Origin: Limnospira fusiformis SAG 85.79
GTDB taxonomy: Bacteria > Cyanobacteriota > Cyanobacteriia > Cyanobacteriales > Microcoleaceae
Assembly (NCBI RefSeq): GCF_012516315.1
Contig: NZ_CP051185.1
Span: forward strand, 393,459 to 457,458
DNA: 64,000 bases
Direction of reading: 5' to 3'
Part shown: one piece after another, positions 54,278 to 64,000 of the stretch
How the letters are laid out: the number at the start of each line of letters is the position of its first letter
Numbering within the stretch: the first letter of the stretch is position 1
Notes under the pieces: generated by a model
Database searches by the model: none
What the model saw: the letters and a program-made list of their open reading frames with translations, nothing else
What the model was told of the DNA's origin: nothing
Position numbers and translations under genes: made by a program

Positions 54278-57200
54278 ATGGAAACTCCTGTTATTTTTAT
54301 TATCTATAATCGTCCTCAAACCACGGCACGAGTATTTGAGGTAATCCGGCAGGTCAAGCCGCGCCAATTATTGGTGATTGCGGACGGCCCCCGGAGCGAT
54401 CGCCCGTCGGACTGGCAACGCTGTCAGGCGACGCGAAAAATAGTCGAACGGGTGGATTGGAACTGCGAAATTTTGAGGAATTATTCAGCCGAAAATTTGG
54501 GATGTCGGCGACGGATTTCGGGCGGTTTAAATTGGGCATTTGAACGGGTAGAATCGGCGCTAATTTTGGAAGATGACTGCATCCCGGATCTGACGTTTTT
54601 TCCCTTTTGCGAGGAACTGTTAAAGCGGTACGATCGCGAACCGAAAGTTATGGCAATCTCCGGAGATAATTTCCAATTCGGACGGCGATACACGGCGGAT
54701 AGTTATTACTTTTCTCGCTACCCCCACTGCTGGGGTTGGGCGACTTGGCGTCGTGCTTGGCAACAGTACGACGATCGCATGAGTTCCTGGCCGCAACTCA
54801 GGGACAGTCAGTGGCTAGAAACGCTTTTTTCCGACCCCGAAGCGGTTAAATATTGGTCGGATATTTTTGAAAATAATTATCGGGGTTTTAACTCCTGGGC
54901 TTATGTTTGGACATTGACCTGCTGGAGTCGCAACGGTTTGACGATTTTACCCGCCGTCAATTTAATTTCTAATATTGGGTTTGATCGGGGTGCCACTCAT
55001 ACATCGAGTCCGAGCCCATTTGCCAATATGGAAACCAAATCGATGGTGTTTCCGATGGTTCACCCACATCAGATATCAGCACACCTTAAAGCTGATGAAT
55101 TTACAGAAAAAATAATGTTTTCTGGTAAACATAATCCGAGGCTAATTACTCTAAAAAATACGACGCGGTGTAAGGTTTGCGGATCTACCTCTGAATTCTT
55201 TGATAGCGCCCAAATTTTAAACAAATATGATGTCGATTATTTTCAATGTGTCAACTGCGGTTTTATTCAAACTGAAGATCCCTATTGGTTGACCGAGGCT
55301 TATTCGGAACCTATCGCGGGTAGTGACGTGGGATTGGTTGCCCGCAATATGGAATTTTCCCAAATCGCAGAAAACTTGATTTTAAAACTGTTCAATCGGC
55401 GCGGAAAATTTCTCGATTACGGTTGCGGTTACGGTTTGTTTGTCCGATTAATGCGAGAATCTGGATTCGATTTTTATGGGCGCGATCGCTACTGCAAAAA
55501 TCTATTTTACCAAGGCTTTGAAGGGGGTAAAAATATCGGAGAAAAATACGATTTAGTCACGGCCTTTGAAGTGGTGGAGCATTTGGCAGATCCTCTGAAT
55601 GAAATTGAAGAAATTCTCGGATTTTCCCGCCACCTTTTTTTCAGTACAAAGCTGCTACCGAATCACAATCCCAAGCCCCGAGATTGGTGGTATTATGCCC
55701 TGTCGGAGGGACAGCATATTTCCATTTACACGGAGAAGGCGTTGTCCATTATAGCCCATCGGTTTAACCTCAACTTTTATACCTATGGGGACTCCCTACA
55801 TTTGCTGACGGAAAAAGAGGTCGATCCGAGTCTATTCGCTCAACTGTGCCAGATCAAAGTCGGAAAAAAGCCCGGACAACTCACCGAAGCGGAGTATTTA
55901 AAGGAAATTGAAATTGCGAAAAATGCTGCCGGAAGCCGATGTCCTTTAAAAGTGATAGTTGACGGCGTTTTCTTTCAATTAAATAATACGGGAATTGCCA
56001 GGGTTTGGCGGTCGCTCTTTTCGGCGTGGGTTGAAGACGGTTTTGCTGACAACATTCTGGTTTTAGACCGGGGGGGAACTGCACCTCAGATCCCCGGAAT
56101 TCGATATCGAGTGATTCCTCAATACGATTATCGTAACACGGAGGGCGATCGGCAAATGTTGCAGCGAGTTTGCGACGAAGAGAAAGCCGATCTGTTGATC
56201 TCAACTTATTATACGACTCCGGTTTCTACGCCATCTGTTTTTATGGCTTACGATATGATTCCAGAGGTCTTCGGACAAAATTTAAACTGTCGGGAATGGC
56301 GAGAAAAACATGAGGGAATTCGGCGGGCGGTTTCTTACATTGCAATATCGGAAAATACGGCTCGCGATTTGATTCGATTTTTTCCAAAAATTTTGCCCGA
56401 TGCCGTGACGATCGCCCATTGTGGAGTCGAAAGCCAATTTTCTCCGGCTAGCGATGAAGAGAATGCCAATTTTAAGTTAAAGTACGGTATTTCAAAACCC
56501 TATTTTTTAATCGTCGGCGAAAGGATCGGTTGGCAAAGTGCCAAAAACACAATTTTATTTTTTCAAGCTTTTTCGCGTTTGTCAAATAGCCGAGATTTAG
56601 AAATTGTCTGCGTCGGTGGGAAGCCGACACTGGAACCGGAATTAGGGCAATATGTTTCTGAAAGTAACCTGAAAATTTTAAAATTGAGTGACGCGGAACT
56701 AAAGCCGGCATATTCCGGCGCGATCGCCTTGGTTTATCCGTCAAAATATGAAGGATTTGGAATGCCGATTGTAGAGGCAATGGCTTGCGGGTGTGCGGTG
56801 ATTACCTGTCCCAACAGTTCTCTTTTAGAAGTAGCTGGGGAGGCGGCTATTTATGTCAGCGATCGCGACATCGACAGTCTTGTAAAGGCTTTGATAGACG
56901 TGCAAAAAGCCGACATTCGACAACAACTTATCGAGGTAGGTTTGGAGCGATCGCAAAAATTTTCTTGGTCTAAAATGGCGAAAATAGTTGGCAACGCCTT
57001 AAAAAAAGAGGTAGATAAAATAAAATCAAAATCTCAGTCATCTCCCCGAGTTTCCGCTATTATTTCTACCTATAACTCCGCTAATTTTCTAAGGGGATGT
57101 TTGCAGGATTTAATTAGTCAAACATTATACCATAAACAGCAGCTAGAAATTATTGTTATTGATAGTAACTCCGAGGAAAATGAGAAACAAATAGTTTCAG

Positions 57201-60200
57201 AGTTTCAAGCTAAATATACCCAAATTATCTACCATCGCACCGAACACCGAGAAACCCTTTATGCCGCATGGAATCGAGCCATAGAACTCGCCAAAGGGGA
57301 ATATATAACTAATGCTAACACTGATGATAGACACCGTTTTGATGCTTTAGAATTAATGGCTAATTATTTAGACCAGCATTCTGATGTAGCCGTAGTATAT
57401 GGCGATCAACTTATCACCCACAACCCCAACGAAACCTTTGAGAATACCCAAGCTAACCAACGCTGGAACTGGCCAGAGTTTAGTTATCAAGAATTAGAAC
57501 GCCGCTGCTGTCTCGGTTCTCAACCTATGTGGCGGAAATCTCTCCATCAAAAATATGGCAATTTTAACCCAGAATTTAAAGTAGCGGGAGATTATGAGTT
57601 TTGGCTGAGAATTGGTAAAACTGAAAATATCGCTAAAATACCAGAAATTTTGGGGTTATATTTTCAGAACGATCGCGGTTTAGAAAATGCCGATCGCACT
57701 GCTGAATTGGAACTCAATCAAATTTTAAATCAATATGGTATTACTCAGCGAGTTATCCAGCGTCAAACTTCTATACCCGTTTCTTACAGTCATGGTCTGA
57801 ACTCAGACGAACCCCTGGTTTCTATAATCATCCCTTGCTATAACCAGGGTCAATATTTGGATGAAGCGATCGCCAGTGTTGTGGCTCAAACTTATTCTAA
57901 TTGGGAATGTTGGATCATCAATGATGGTAGTCAAGATCAGACAAGTTCCGTAGTTAAACGGTGGCTGGAAAAATATGGCGATCGTCAATTGAACTTAATA
58001 GAAACCCCAAATAGAGGAGTTGTCAGCGCCAGAAATCTGGGATTTTCCAAAAGTCGGGGAGAATTGATTTTATGTGTAGACGCAGATGATAAAATTCATC
58101 CCGAATTTATAGCAGAAGCCTGTCAAATTTTGTCTAAATATCCTCAAGTTGGCTTTGTCTATAGCGACATTCAACACTTTGGGGAAAATCACGAAACCGT
58201 CAGCCATGGAGATTTTGACCTGCGCTCATTCTTGCAGCAAAATCAAGCACCAGTAACCTCTTTATTTAGAGCCGAAATTTATCGGAACATCGGAGGCTTT
58301 AAAACCGTCATGGAGGCGGGATGGGAAGATTGGGAATTTTGGATTTCCGCTTGTGAAATTGGATGGTTGGGATACCGTTTACCGAAACCCTATCTTTTCT
58401 ACCGTCAGCATTCTTCTGGTTCGCGACTACAAACCTTCAGCAGCGATCGCACAACTTTAGCTATCCAGAAAGCTAGAATTATTCAACTACACCCAAAATT
58501 GTATAATGTTGATGCGTTCATTTGGTCTTATAATATTCTGAGTCAATTGGAATCTGTCGGTAACCCAGTATCTCCAATGAAATCCCCTAAATTTCCATCC
58601 ATTCCTCCGGTTTCTAACTCCATAAATCGTCCTCTGTGGTCGATTATGATTCCCACTTATAACGGCGATACCTATTTGGAAGAAACCCTCAATAGTATTT
58701 TAGAACAGGATCTAGATCCGCAGACTACCGAAATCGAAGTTGTTGACGACTGTTCCACCGCCGGAGACACAGAAGCGATCGTCAAAACTGTGGGTCGAGG
58801 TCGCGTTAAATTTTACCGCCAACCCCACAACTTGGGATTAGTTGAAAACTGGAATGCTTGCATTAATAGGAGTCGCGGTCATTGGGTGCATATTCTGCAC
58901 CAAGATGACCGAGTATTACCAGGATTTTACCGCCAGATTCAACAGGTTTTTGAGGCTTTCCCCGAAGTCGGTGCTGTGTTCTGTCGCCATTATTATATTG
59001 ACAACAGCGGCAAGTTTAAATTACTCTCTAATTTAGAACAGGAAAACCCCGGTATTTTGAATAATTGGCTGGAACGAATTGCCGTCCGCCAGGAAATTCA
59101 ATTTCCCTCTATTGTCGTCCGACGCAGCGTTTACGAACACCTGGGGGGGTTTTATCCTCCGGTGGGTTATGCTGCGGACTGGGAAATGTGGAAACGCATC
59201 GCCAGTTACTACCCTGTTGGTTATCAACCAACCCCCTTGGCTTGCTGGCGAATGCACAGTTTGTCAGCAAGTAGTCGCTCTATTAAACAAGCAAAAGATA
59301 TGGCTGATATGCAACATTCAATTGAAATTTCTGCCGAGTATTTACCACCAGATAAAACGGCACATCTTTCCCGTCAAGCTCAAGAAAATTATAGTTTATA
59401 CGCGCTGCAAACTGCCCGAAAATTTTTAGAATCAGGTCAAGCCACTGAGGCGATCGCACAAATTAAAGCTGGATTGAAGTTGAGCCAATCTCCCCAAGTA
59501 AGAGATGGGGTAATCGCACTATTTATAGAATCTGAAGTTGATGCAGTTCAAGATACCCAAAAACTGGCAAGAGAGGTCGATTTAGCTGTTCAAAAATACC
59601 AAAATAATCCCCAGGACTCCGACGGTTTAAATAAATTGCGATCGCTCCGTCATCACCTAGCAGAATTATGGTTAAAATTAGAAACCGAACAACTCCCCAA
59701 GGCTTATCAGGAGAATTTAGGTCAAGCACATAAGTCGCTACTAAACTCTGGTATCAAAAACGAGATTTTCCGTGATGATGAACGCCTGTATTTTCAGGAA
59801 ATTAAATCCTATTTGAGTCAAGGATTTAAGCAGCCGAAAACTTTTCAGTATTTACTCGCTGGGATGTTATATGGTCGTGCCGATCAGCTAATGCTTACCT
59901 TTGAGGAGTCTTTGATTCCCACTTGGCTGGCTGAGGACTATTTTAGATTTTTATTTGATGTTCCCCCCCTATTCCAAGAAATTGGAGACGCAGATAATTA
60001 CTCCCGCTATCGGATACGGTTATTAGATTTTGTTCGGGAACGTCTCCAGCAGCAGCCAGACTATCCCCTATGGCAAAAGTTAACAACTATGTTGCTAGAA
60101 AGGGGTAATTTTATCCCGAACTATTTCGCGGATTTTAACTTAAAACCTCTGTTTTGTAGTCGCGCTGAGTTGTTTCATCTATTCCTACAAAGCCGCGATT

Positions 60201-62323
60201 TTCAGTTGGATTACTCCTTCCCAGAACCTCCGAGCGATCGCCAAAAAATTCGCCTAGGAATTCTTAACGACCATCTCAACCCCCAAACCGAAACTTACTT
60301 AACATTACCAGCTTTTGAATATCTCAATCGGGAACAATTCGAGATTATTTTATATGTTACCCAAGCCAACAATCATCCCCTAGAGCAATACTGTAGATCC
60401 CGCGCTGACCGTTTAGTTAGACTACCTGATGATAAGTTGGAACAAGCAGCCACTATTCGCGCTGATAACCTCGATATTTTGCTATTCGGAACTAATGTAA
60501 CCGCCATTACTAAACCCGTCACCTTGTTAGCATTACACCGACTGGCGCGAGTACAAGCTACCCTATTTTCATCACCTGTTACTACCGGAATGAGATATAT
60601 TGATTATTATATTTCTGGTCATCTTTCCGAGGGTGCAGAGGCTCCTAATTTCTATCGAGAAAATTTAGCGGTTCTCAACGGAACTGGCTTTTGTTTTAAC
60701 TATTATGCGATCGCACCTCAACCCGCCACCGTTAAGCCTCACCGCAGCCAATGGGGAGCCAATGACCAAACAATTGTCTTTATGTCCGGCGCAAATTTCT
60801 ATAAAATTATCCCAGAACAAGGGGAAACCTGGGTGAAAATTCTGGCTCAAGTTCCTAATTCGATTTTAGTGCTTTATCCCTTTGCTCCTAGTTGGAGTAA
60901 TAACTATGCTAGTTCACAATTTATCCGCCGAATGCACGCCACCTTGAGCAAATACGGAGTTGCAGAAAAACGCTTAGTTTTGATTAAAACTCTCCCCAGT
61001 CGTACCGACGTTAAAGCCTGTTTAGAACAGGGGGATATTTATTTAGACTCCTACCCCCATTCTGGCTCAAACTCCTTAGTAGATCCCCTAGAAGTGGGAT
61101 TACCTGTAGTAGTTAGAGACGGAGATACTTTGCGTTCTAAACATGGTGCCGCTATGATGCGATCGCTTGGTATTCCTGATTTAATTACCGACGATGAATC
61201 ATCCTATATTAGTTTGGCTGTTACCCTCGCAAATACCCCTGAATTGCTACAGTTAAAACGCCAAGCCATTCAACAGAAAATGGCGGCTAATCCTGAATTT
61301 TTGGATAGTCGCGCCTATGGTGCGAAAATGGGAGCTTTGTTAACTCAAATCTTCCAAAATTACCAATCCAAACATCAAGTTATAGATTTAGATAATCCCC
61401 AAAAACAACAGCGGTTTTTATCCGAATTGGTGGATCAAGTTAATCTCTATGAACTTGACCCCACTAATACTATGGTGGTAAATAAATTACACACAATCCG
61501 TCGTGGTATGGTAGAATACTGGTTAAGACAACCAGCAGAGCAATTAGAAACTCTTTATCAACAACAGATAGGTAAAGGTTATCAAATTTTGCTCAATAGA
61601 GGCTTAAAAAAAGAACCCCTCAATGATGAGGAAAAAGCATTAGTTAACCATTGGACTAAGACTGCTATGGGACTGACTGAACCCCATGCAATTAATTGTT
61701 TGATGGCGGTGATGTTGTATTCTCAACCTGGTAAAATGTTGGTACGAGATGCGGTTAATCGTTTACCCGCTTGGTTGCTTCCTGATTATCAGCGGGTGTT
61801 TGAAAATGCCGATGCGATCGCTCAAATTAAACAAACCTTAGCTACCACTAAAACCCAGTCAACTCCTGTTAATTCTCCCCAGGTAACACCAACTGTCACT
61901 GCTGTAGATGTCTCAACTTTTGTGAATCGATTAATTGGGTGTGTCAAGTTATTTAAGATCGACCCCACAGATACTAATATCACCGTAGAATTGCGACAAC
62001 TGCGGTGGCAATTTGCACAGTTTTGGCTGAATTTACCTGAACACAAGTTAGAGGAGATGTATCAGAGTCCCCTCGGTGATGGCTATCGGAGTTTGTTAAA
62101 TAGTCGCCTGCAAAATGAAATGTTAACCCAACATGAATGGGATTTTCTACAACAAGTAGGAACCTATCTCCGACAAGGTTTAGATACACCGCGATCGCTT
62201 AATTATCTCATAGCGGCTATGCTATATTATCGGCCGGAACAACTGCAAATTCAAGACCTATCTCGCCTTCCTAGTTATCTGCAACGGGATTATCAAAATT
62301 GGCAAAATCCCTTGAGTAGTTGA
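54278..62323 (+). CDS. Giant multidomain glycosyltransferase with methyltransferase and OGT-like domains
   Basis: About 2,681 residues; ATG 54278 or GTG 54275. In order: HlpA-like transferase (1-270; LILEDDCIPDLTFFPF); zinc ribbon (CKVCGS, CVNCGF) and methyltransferase (298-510; LDYGCGYGLFVRLM); GT4 (560-905; PSKYEGFGMPIVEAMACG); GT2 (920-1150; VSAIISTYNSANF); GT2 (1178-1390; VSIIIPCYNQGQYLDEA); GT2 (1453-1665; WSIMIPTYNGDTYLEET); OGT/SPY-like GT41 (1988-2358; IRLGILNDHLNP, DSYPHSGSNSLVDPLE). A ~125-residue helical module occurs three times (about 1764-1895, 2377-2508, 2545-2677). It probably assembles and decorates one surface glycan. Composition shifts from GC-rich to AT-rich near 57030. 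Confidence 0.88.
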   Translation: METPVIFIIYNRPQTTARVFEVIRQVKPRQLLVIADGPRSDRPSDWQRCQATRKIVERVDWNCEILRNYSAENLGCRRRISGGLNWAFERVESALILEDDCIPDLTFFPFCEELLKRYDREPKVMAISGDNFQFGRRYTADSYYFSRYPHCWGWATWRRAWQQYDDRMSSWPQLRDSQWLETLFSDPEAVKYWSDIFENNYRGFNSWAYVWTLTCWSRNGLTILPAVNLISNIGFDRGATHTSSPSPFANMETKSMVFPMVHPHQISAHLKADEFTEKIMFSGKHNPRLITLKNTTRCKVCGSTSEFFDSAQILNKYDVDYFQCVNCGFIQTEDPYWLTEAYSEPIAGSDVGLVARNMEFSQIAENLILKLFNRRGKFLDYGCGYGLFVRLMRESGFDFYGRDRYCKNLFYQGFEGGKNIGEKYDLVTAFEVVEHLADPLNEIEEILGFSRHLFFSTKLLPNHNPKPRDWWYYALSEGQHISIYTEKALSIIAHRFNLNFYTYGDSLHLLTEKEVDPSLFAQLCQIKVGKKPGQLTEAEYLKEIEIAKNAAGSRCPLKVIVDGVFFQLNNTGIARVWRSLFSAWVEDGFADNILVLDRGGTAPQIPGIRYRVIPQYDYRNTEGDRQMLQRVCDEEKADLLISTYYTTPVSTPSVFMAYDMIPEVFGQNLNCREWREKHEGIRRAVSYIAISENTARDLIRFFPKILPDAVTIAHCGVESQFSPASDEENANFKLKYGISKPYFLIVGERIGWQSAKNTILFFQAFSRLSNSRDLEIVCVGGKPTLEPELGQYVSESNLKILKLSDAELKPAYSGAIALVYPSKYEGFGMPIVEAMACGCAVITCPNSSLLEVAGEAAIYVSDRDIDSLVKALIDVQKADIRQQLIEVGLERSQKFSWSKMAKIVGNALKKEVDKIKSKSQSSPRVSAIISTYNSANFLRGCLQDLISQTLYHKQQLEIIVIDSNSEENEKQIVSEFQAKYTQIIYHRTEHRETLYAAWNRAIELAKGEYITNANTDDRHRFDALELMANYLDQHSDVAVVYGDQLITHNPNETFENTQANQRWNWPEFSYQELERRCCLGSQPMWRKSLHQKYGNFNPEFKVAGDYEFWLRIGKTENIAKIPEILGLYFQNDRGLENADRTAELELNQILNQYGITQRVIQRQTSIPVSYSHGLNSDEPLVSIIIPCYNQGQYLDEAIASVVAQTYSNWECWIINDGSQDQTSSVVKRWLEKYGDRQLNLIETPNRGVVSARNLGFSKSRGELILCVDADDKIHPEFIAEACQILSKYPQVGFVYSDIQHFGENHETVSHGDFDLRSFLQQNQAPVTSLFRAEIYRNIGGFKTVMEAGWEDWEFWISACEIGWLGYRLPKPYLFYRQHSSGSRLQTFSSDRTTLAIQKARIIQLHPKLYNVDAFIWSYNILSQLESVGNPVSPMKSPKFPSIPPVSNSINRPLWSIMIPTYNGDTYLEETLNSILEQDLDPQTTEIEVVDDCSTAGDTEAIVKTVGRGRVKFYRQPHNLGLVENWNACINRSRGHWVHILHQDDRVLPGFYRQIQQVFEAFPEVGAVFCRHYYIDNSGKFKLLSNLEQENPGILNNWLERIAVRQEIQFPSIVVRRSVYEHLGGFYPPVGYAADWEMWKRIASYYPVGYQPTPLACWRMHSLSASSRSIKQAKDMADMQHSIEISAEYLPPDKTAHLSRQAQENYSLYALQTARKFLESGQATEAIAQIKAGLKLSQSPQVRDGVIALFIESEVDAVQDTQKLAREVDLAVQKYQNNPQDSDGLNKLRSLRHHLAELWLKLETEQLPKAYQENLGQAHKSLLNSGIKNEIFRDDERLYFQEIKSYLSQGFKQPKTFQYLLAGMLYGRADQLMLTFEESLIPTWLAEDYFRFLFDVPPLFQEIGDADNYSRYRIRLLDFVRERLQQQPDYPLWQKLTTMLLERGNFIPNYFADFNLKPLFCSRAELFHLFLQSRDFQLDYSFPEPPSDRQKIRLGILNDHLNPQTETYLTLPAFEYLNREQFEIILYVTQANNHPLEQYCRSRADRLVRLPDDKLEQAATIRADNLDILLFGTNVTAITKPVTLLALHRLARVQATLFSSPVTTGMRYIDYYISGHLSEGAEAPNFYRENLAVLNGTGFCFNYYAIAPQPATVKPHRSQWGANDQTIVFMSGANFYKIIPEQGETWVKILAQVPNSILVLYPFAPSWSNNYASSQFIRRMHATLSKYGVAEKRLVLIKTLPSRTDVKACLEQGDIYLDSYPHSGSNSLVDPLEVGLPVVVRDGDTLRSKHGAAMMRSLGIPDLITDDESSYISLAVTLANTPELLQLKRQAIQQKMAANPEFLDSRAYGAKMGALLTQIFQNYQSKHQVIDLDNPQKQQRFLSELVDQVNLYELDPTNTMVVNKLHTIRRGMVEYWLRQPAEQLETLYQQQIGKGYQILLNRGLKKEPLNDEEKALVNHWTKTAMGLTEPHAINCLMAVMLYSQPGKMLVRDAVNRLPAWLLPDYQRVFENADAIAQIKQTLATTKTQSTPVNSPQVTPTVTAVDVSTFVNRLIGCVKLFKIDPTDTNITVELRQLRWQFAQFWLNLPEHKLEEMYQSPLGDGYRSLLNSRLQNEMLTQHEWDFLQQVGTYLRQGLDTPRSLNYLIAAMLYYRPEQLQIQDLSRLPSYLQRDYQNWQNPLSS

Positions 62324-62325
62324 TT

Positions 62326-63132
62326 TTAATAGTTGATGATAACTGTCGCACCCCAGTCTATTTGTAAACGAGATTTGGCGCTATCTCCGTTAGCCGCAAT
62401 TTCTATCCAACCGTGGGAACCAATGAGGGTTAAAAGATGACCTGGTTGCACTTCTCCATAGGTTGTATGGCTGCTAATTTTAGGACTTGGGGTGCATTCA
62501 GGAAAGCTAACATTCCAGGATTTATCTGCTACCATATCTCCCGGAATATTAGTAATTAAATTCCCAAAGTGATCGATATATTGAATACTGCCTTTAATGC
62601 TGGTTTCTGTGATTTCCAAGTTCGGCATTGACAGGGACATGAGGGTATCAGAATTGATCACAGTACCTAAATCCCGAATTGGCACACCAGAGGCGAGGTA
62701 AGCAGCCACAGGACTCAAGATATCTCGACCATGAAAAGTAGTGCTGGGTTGGGAATTTCTCCAGTATTGATGATTAGTTAATTCTACTGCTGTAATTACA
62801 CCATACTGCTTAATTAAACCCCCGAATAAGCCGTTATCAGGTCCGACAACATATCCGTTAGGAAGTTGTAGTGCGATCGCCTTTCGTTCAGTTCCCACCC
62901 CCGGATCGACTACCGCCATGTGAACAGTACCTTGGGGAAAGTAGGGGTAAGCATTCATCAAACAAAACCTCGCCGCCATAAGATTTTGAGGCGGAATTTC
63001 ATGGGTTAAGTCAATGACAGTTAGGTGGGGGTTAATTTGGGATAATACCCCTTTCATTACTCCCACATAAACATCACTTAAACCAAAGTCTGTTAATAGT
63101 GTAATTATACCAGATACAGACATATTTAGCAC
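62326..63132 (-). CDS. SAM hydroxide adenosyltransferase (DUF62 family)
   Basis: The protein has 268 residues; MSVSGIITLLTDFG starting at 63123 is an alternative and perhaps better start. Family blocks are LLTDFGLSDVYVGVMKG, AVVDPGVGTERKAIAL, GPDNGLFGGL and HFGNLITNIPGD. The family includes fluorinase and chlorinase, but most members hydrolyse SAM to adenosine and methionine. It ends 2 bp from the convergent glycosyltransferase stop. Confidence 0.9.
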   Translation of the reverse strand: MLNMSVSGIITLLTDFGLSDVYVGVMKGVLSQINPHLTVIDLTHEIPPQNLMAARFCLMNAYPYFPQGTVHMAVVDPGVGTERKAIALQLPNGYVVGPDNGLFGGLIKQYGVITAVELTNHQYWRNSQPSTTFHGRDILSPVAAYLASGVPIRDLGTVINSDTLMSLSMPNLEITETSIKGSIQYIDHFGNLITNIPGDMVADKSWNVSFPECTPSPKISSHTTYGEVQPGHLLTLIGSHGWIEIAANGDSAKSRLQIDWGATVIINY

Positions 63133-63232
63133 TCCTAGTCTCGGAATATTTAGGGTTTCTTGGGCTTGATACTTATGGTAGTATTTAGGACTATTCTTAG
63201 GTGGCGGCTTGTCTGGATTTTTATTAGGTAGT

Positions 63233-64000
63233 TCAGTTTAAACCCGTTGACCAATAAGGAGAAAAATAATCTGTGGGTGGAGATGGTTTATTCTCCAGTG
63301 TCATTTTCACAGATTTAGCGATCGCTTTGGCTAACAAAGGTGGTACAGCATTACCAATTTGATTAAACTGAGAATTTTCTGAACCCACCAACTCAAACCA
63401 ATCGGGAAAACTTTGTAATCTCGCAGCTTCCCTAACTGTTAAACGTCTCCGGCGGCCATCTGGTAATAACAATCGCAACATATCACTGGTTGCGCCTGAT
63501 AGGTTTCTACAGGTCAGAGTTCGGCAAGGAATATCAAGGTAAATATCCCTAGGTTTAACACATTTAGATTTTGCTTCATATCTGCCAATATATTCTAGCA
63601 TACTAGGCGTGAGAAATTTTGCCCCTATAGGAATGGTAGAAGCCGTATCATAAATAGCATCTCCAGCCGTATAAGGCATAGCTAAGGTTTCAGCTTCTGG
63701 CCAATGCCATGCTGTTTGATAAGCCACAACAAACAGGCGTTCTCGTTTTTGTGGAACACCATAATTAACAGCATTGATAAGTTTGATGTCAACCCGATAA
63801 TTCAGTCTCTCAAGTTCGGCAACTATTTTCTCTAAATACTGACGATTTTTATAAAGCATTCCTCGCACATTTTCAAAGATTGCTATTGCTGGCTGATATC
63901 GTTCGATCGCATCTAGAAAAATCGGAAAGCCATCCCTAGAGTCTCTAGGACCTTTTTGTAATCCACCTACACTAAACGGTTGACAGGGAGGACCTCCTAT
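63233..64000 (-). CDS. DNA cytosine-C5 methyltransferase, 5' end outside the window
   Basis: The frame stays open to the window edge: the first visible residues are GGPPCQPFSVGGLQ, the catalytic Pro-Cys motif IV, followed by IFENVRGM (motif VI, ENV) and VDIKLINAVNYGVPQKRERL (motif VIII). The C-terminal end has QIGNAVPPLLAKAI (motif X). An internal GTG at 63868 is not the true start. The protein methylates cytosine C5 at an unknown site. No restriction nuclease is seen downstream, so it may be solitary. Confidence 0.93.
   Translation of the reverse strand: MGGPPCQPFSVGGLQKGPRDSRDGFPIFLDAIERYQPAIAIFENVRGMLYKNRQYLEKIVAELERLNYRVDIKLINAVNYGVPQKRERLFVVAYQTAWHWPEAETLAMPYTAGDAIYDTASTIPIGAKFLTPSMLEYIGRYEAKSKCVKPRDIYLDIPCRTLTCRNLSGATSDMLRLLLPDGRRRRLTVREAARLQSFPDWFELVGSENSQFNQIGNAVPPLLAKAIAKSVKMTLENKPSPPTDYFSPYWSTGLN

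Overview
This window looks like a chromosomal segment of a filamentous cyanobacterium, most likely of the Arthrospira/Limnospira/Oscillatoria type. The reasons are the very frequent HIP1 octamer GCGATCGC, a cyanobacterial rnpB, a kinase-GUN4 fusion, a CHASE2 adenylate cyclase, a cyanobacterial FtsH, queC/tatC, and a CRISPR repeat ending in GGAAAC. The species call is an inference.

Layout. 1-4208: two CRISPR arrays (16 and 15 copies of one 37-bp repeat) with near-identical leaders, each preceded by a copy of a CbiX/SirB chelatase gene (the first cut by the window edge). This is a 2,486-bp-offset duplication whose spacers have become entirely different; no cas genes are in view. 4332-15065: ordinary chromosomal genes: WecG/TagA glycosyltransferase, Ser/Thr kinase-GUN4, acireductone dioxygenase, a small zinc ribbon, RNase P RNA, CHASE2 adenylate cyclase, three two-component proteins, aspS and a Fur-family (Zur-like) repressor with a palindrome upstream.

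15148-42589: a dense defence island. Its core is a DNA phosphorothioation-type module: DUF4007 protein (SspB-like), large ATPase (SspC-like), Uma2 nuclease, PAPS-reductase-like protein (SspD/DndC-like), then a GIY-YIG nuclease and a DGQHR (DndB-like) protein. The matching cysteine desulfurase (SspA/DndA-like) lies about 19 kb away at 41423-42589, behind an antitoxin/HNH pair. Between them are DarT/DarG (two copies plus a truncated third darT), VapBC-like, DUF4258/DUF2283 and DUF433/DUF5615 toxin-antitoxin genes, many of them broken, and a restriction-modification unit (MerR regulator, N6 methylase, PD-(D/E)XK-like nuclease). A 4.27-kb direct repeat (25091-29357 and 35161-39427) flanks the restriction-modification unit. 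Many truncation and duplication joints sit exactly on HIP1 octamers.

42764-51189: conserved genes again: a membrane protein, queC, a TatC with a long N-terminal extension, a GHL10 glycosidase-like lipoprotein or secreted protein, an RTX-type repeat protein, ftsH and a TnpB remnant. 51397-62323: three adjacent surface-glycan genes: two TPR-methyltransferases and a 2.7-kaa multidomain glycosyltransferase. 62326-64000: a SAM hydrolase-family gene and the 3' part of a cytosine-C5 DNA methyltransferase running off the window.

Functionally the island layers ssDNA or DNA-backbone chemistry (phosphorothioation), base methylation, DNA ADP-ribosylation and RNase-type toxins. All family calls are from motif reading; no searches were run.
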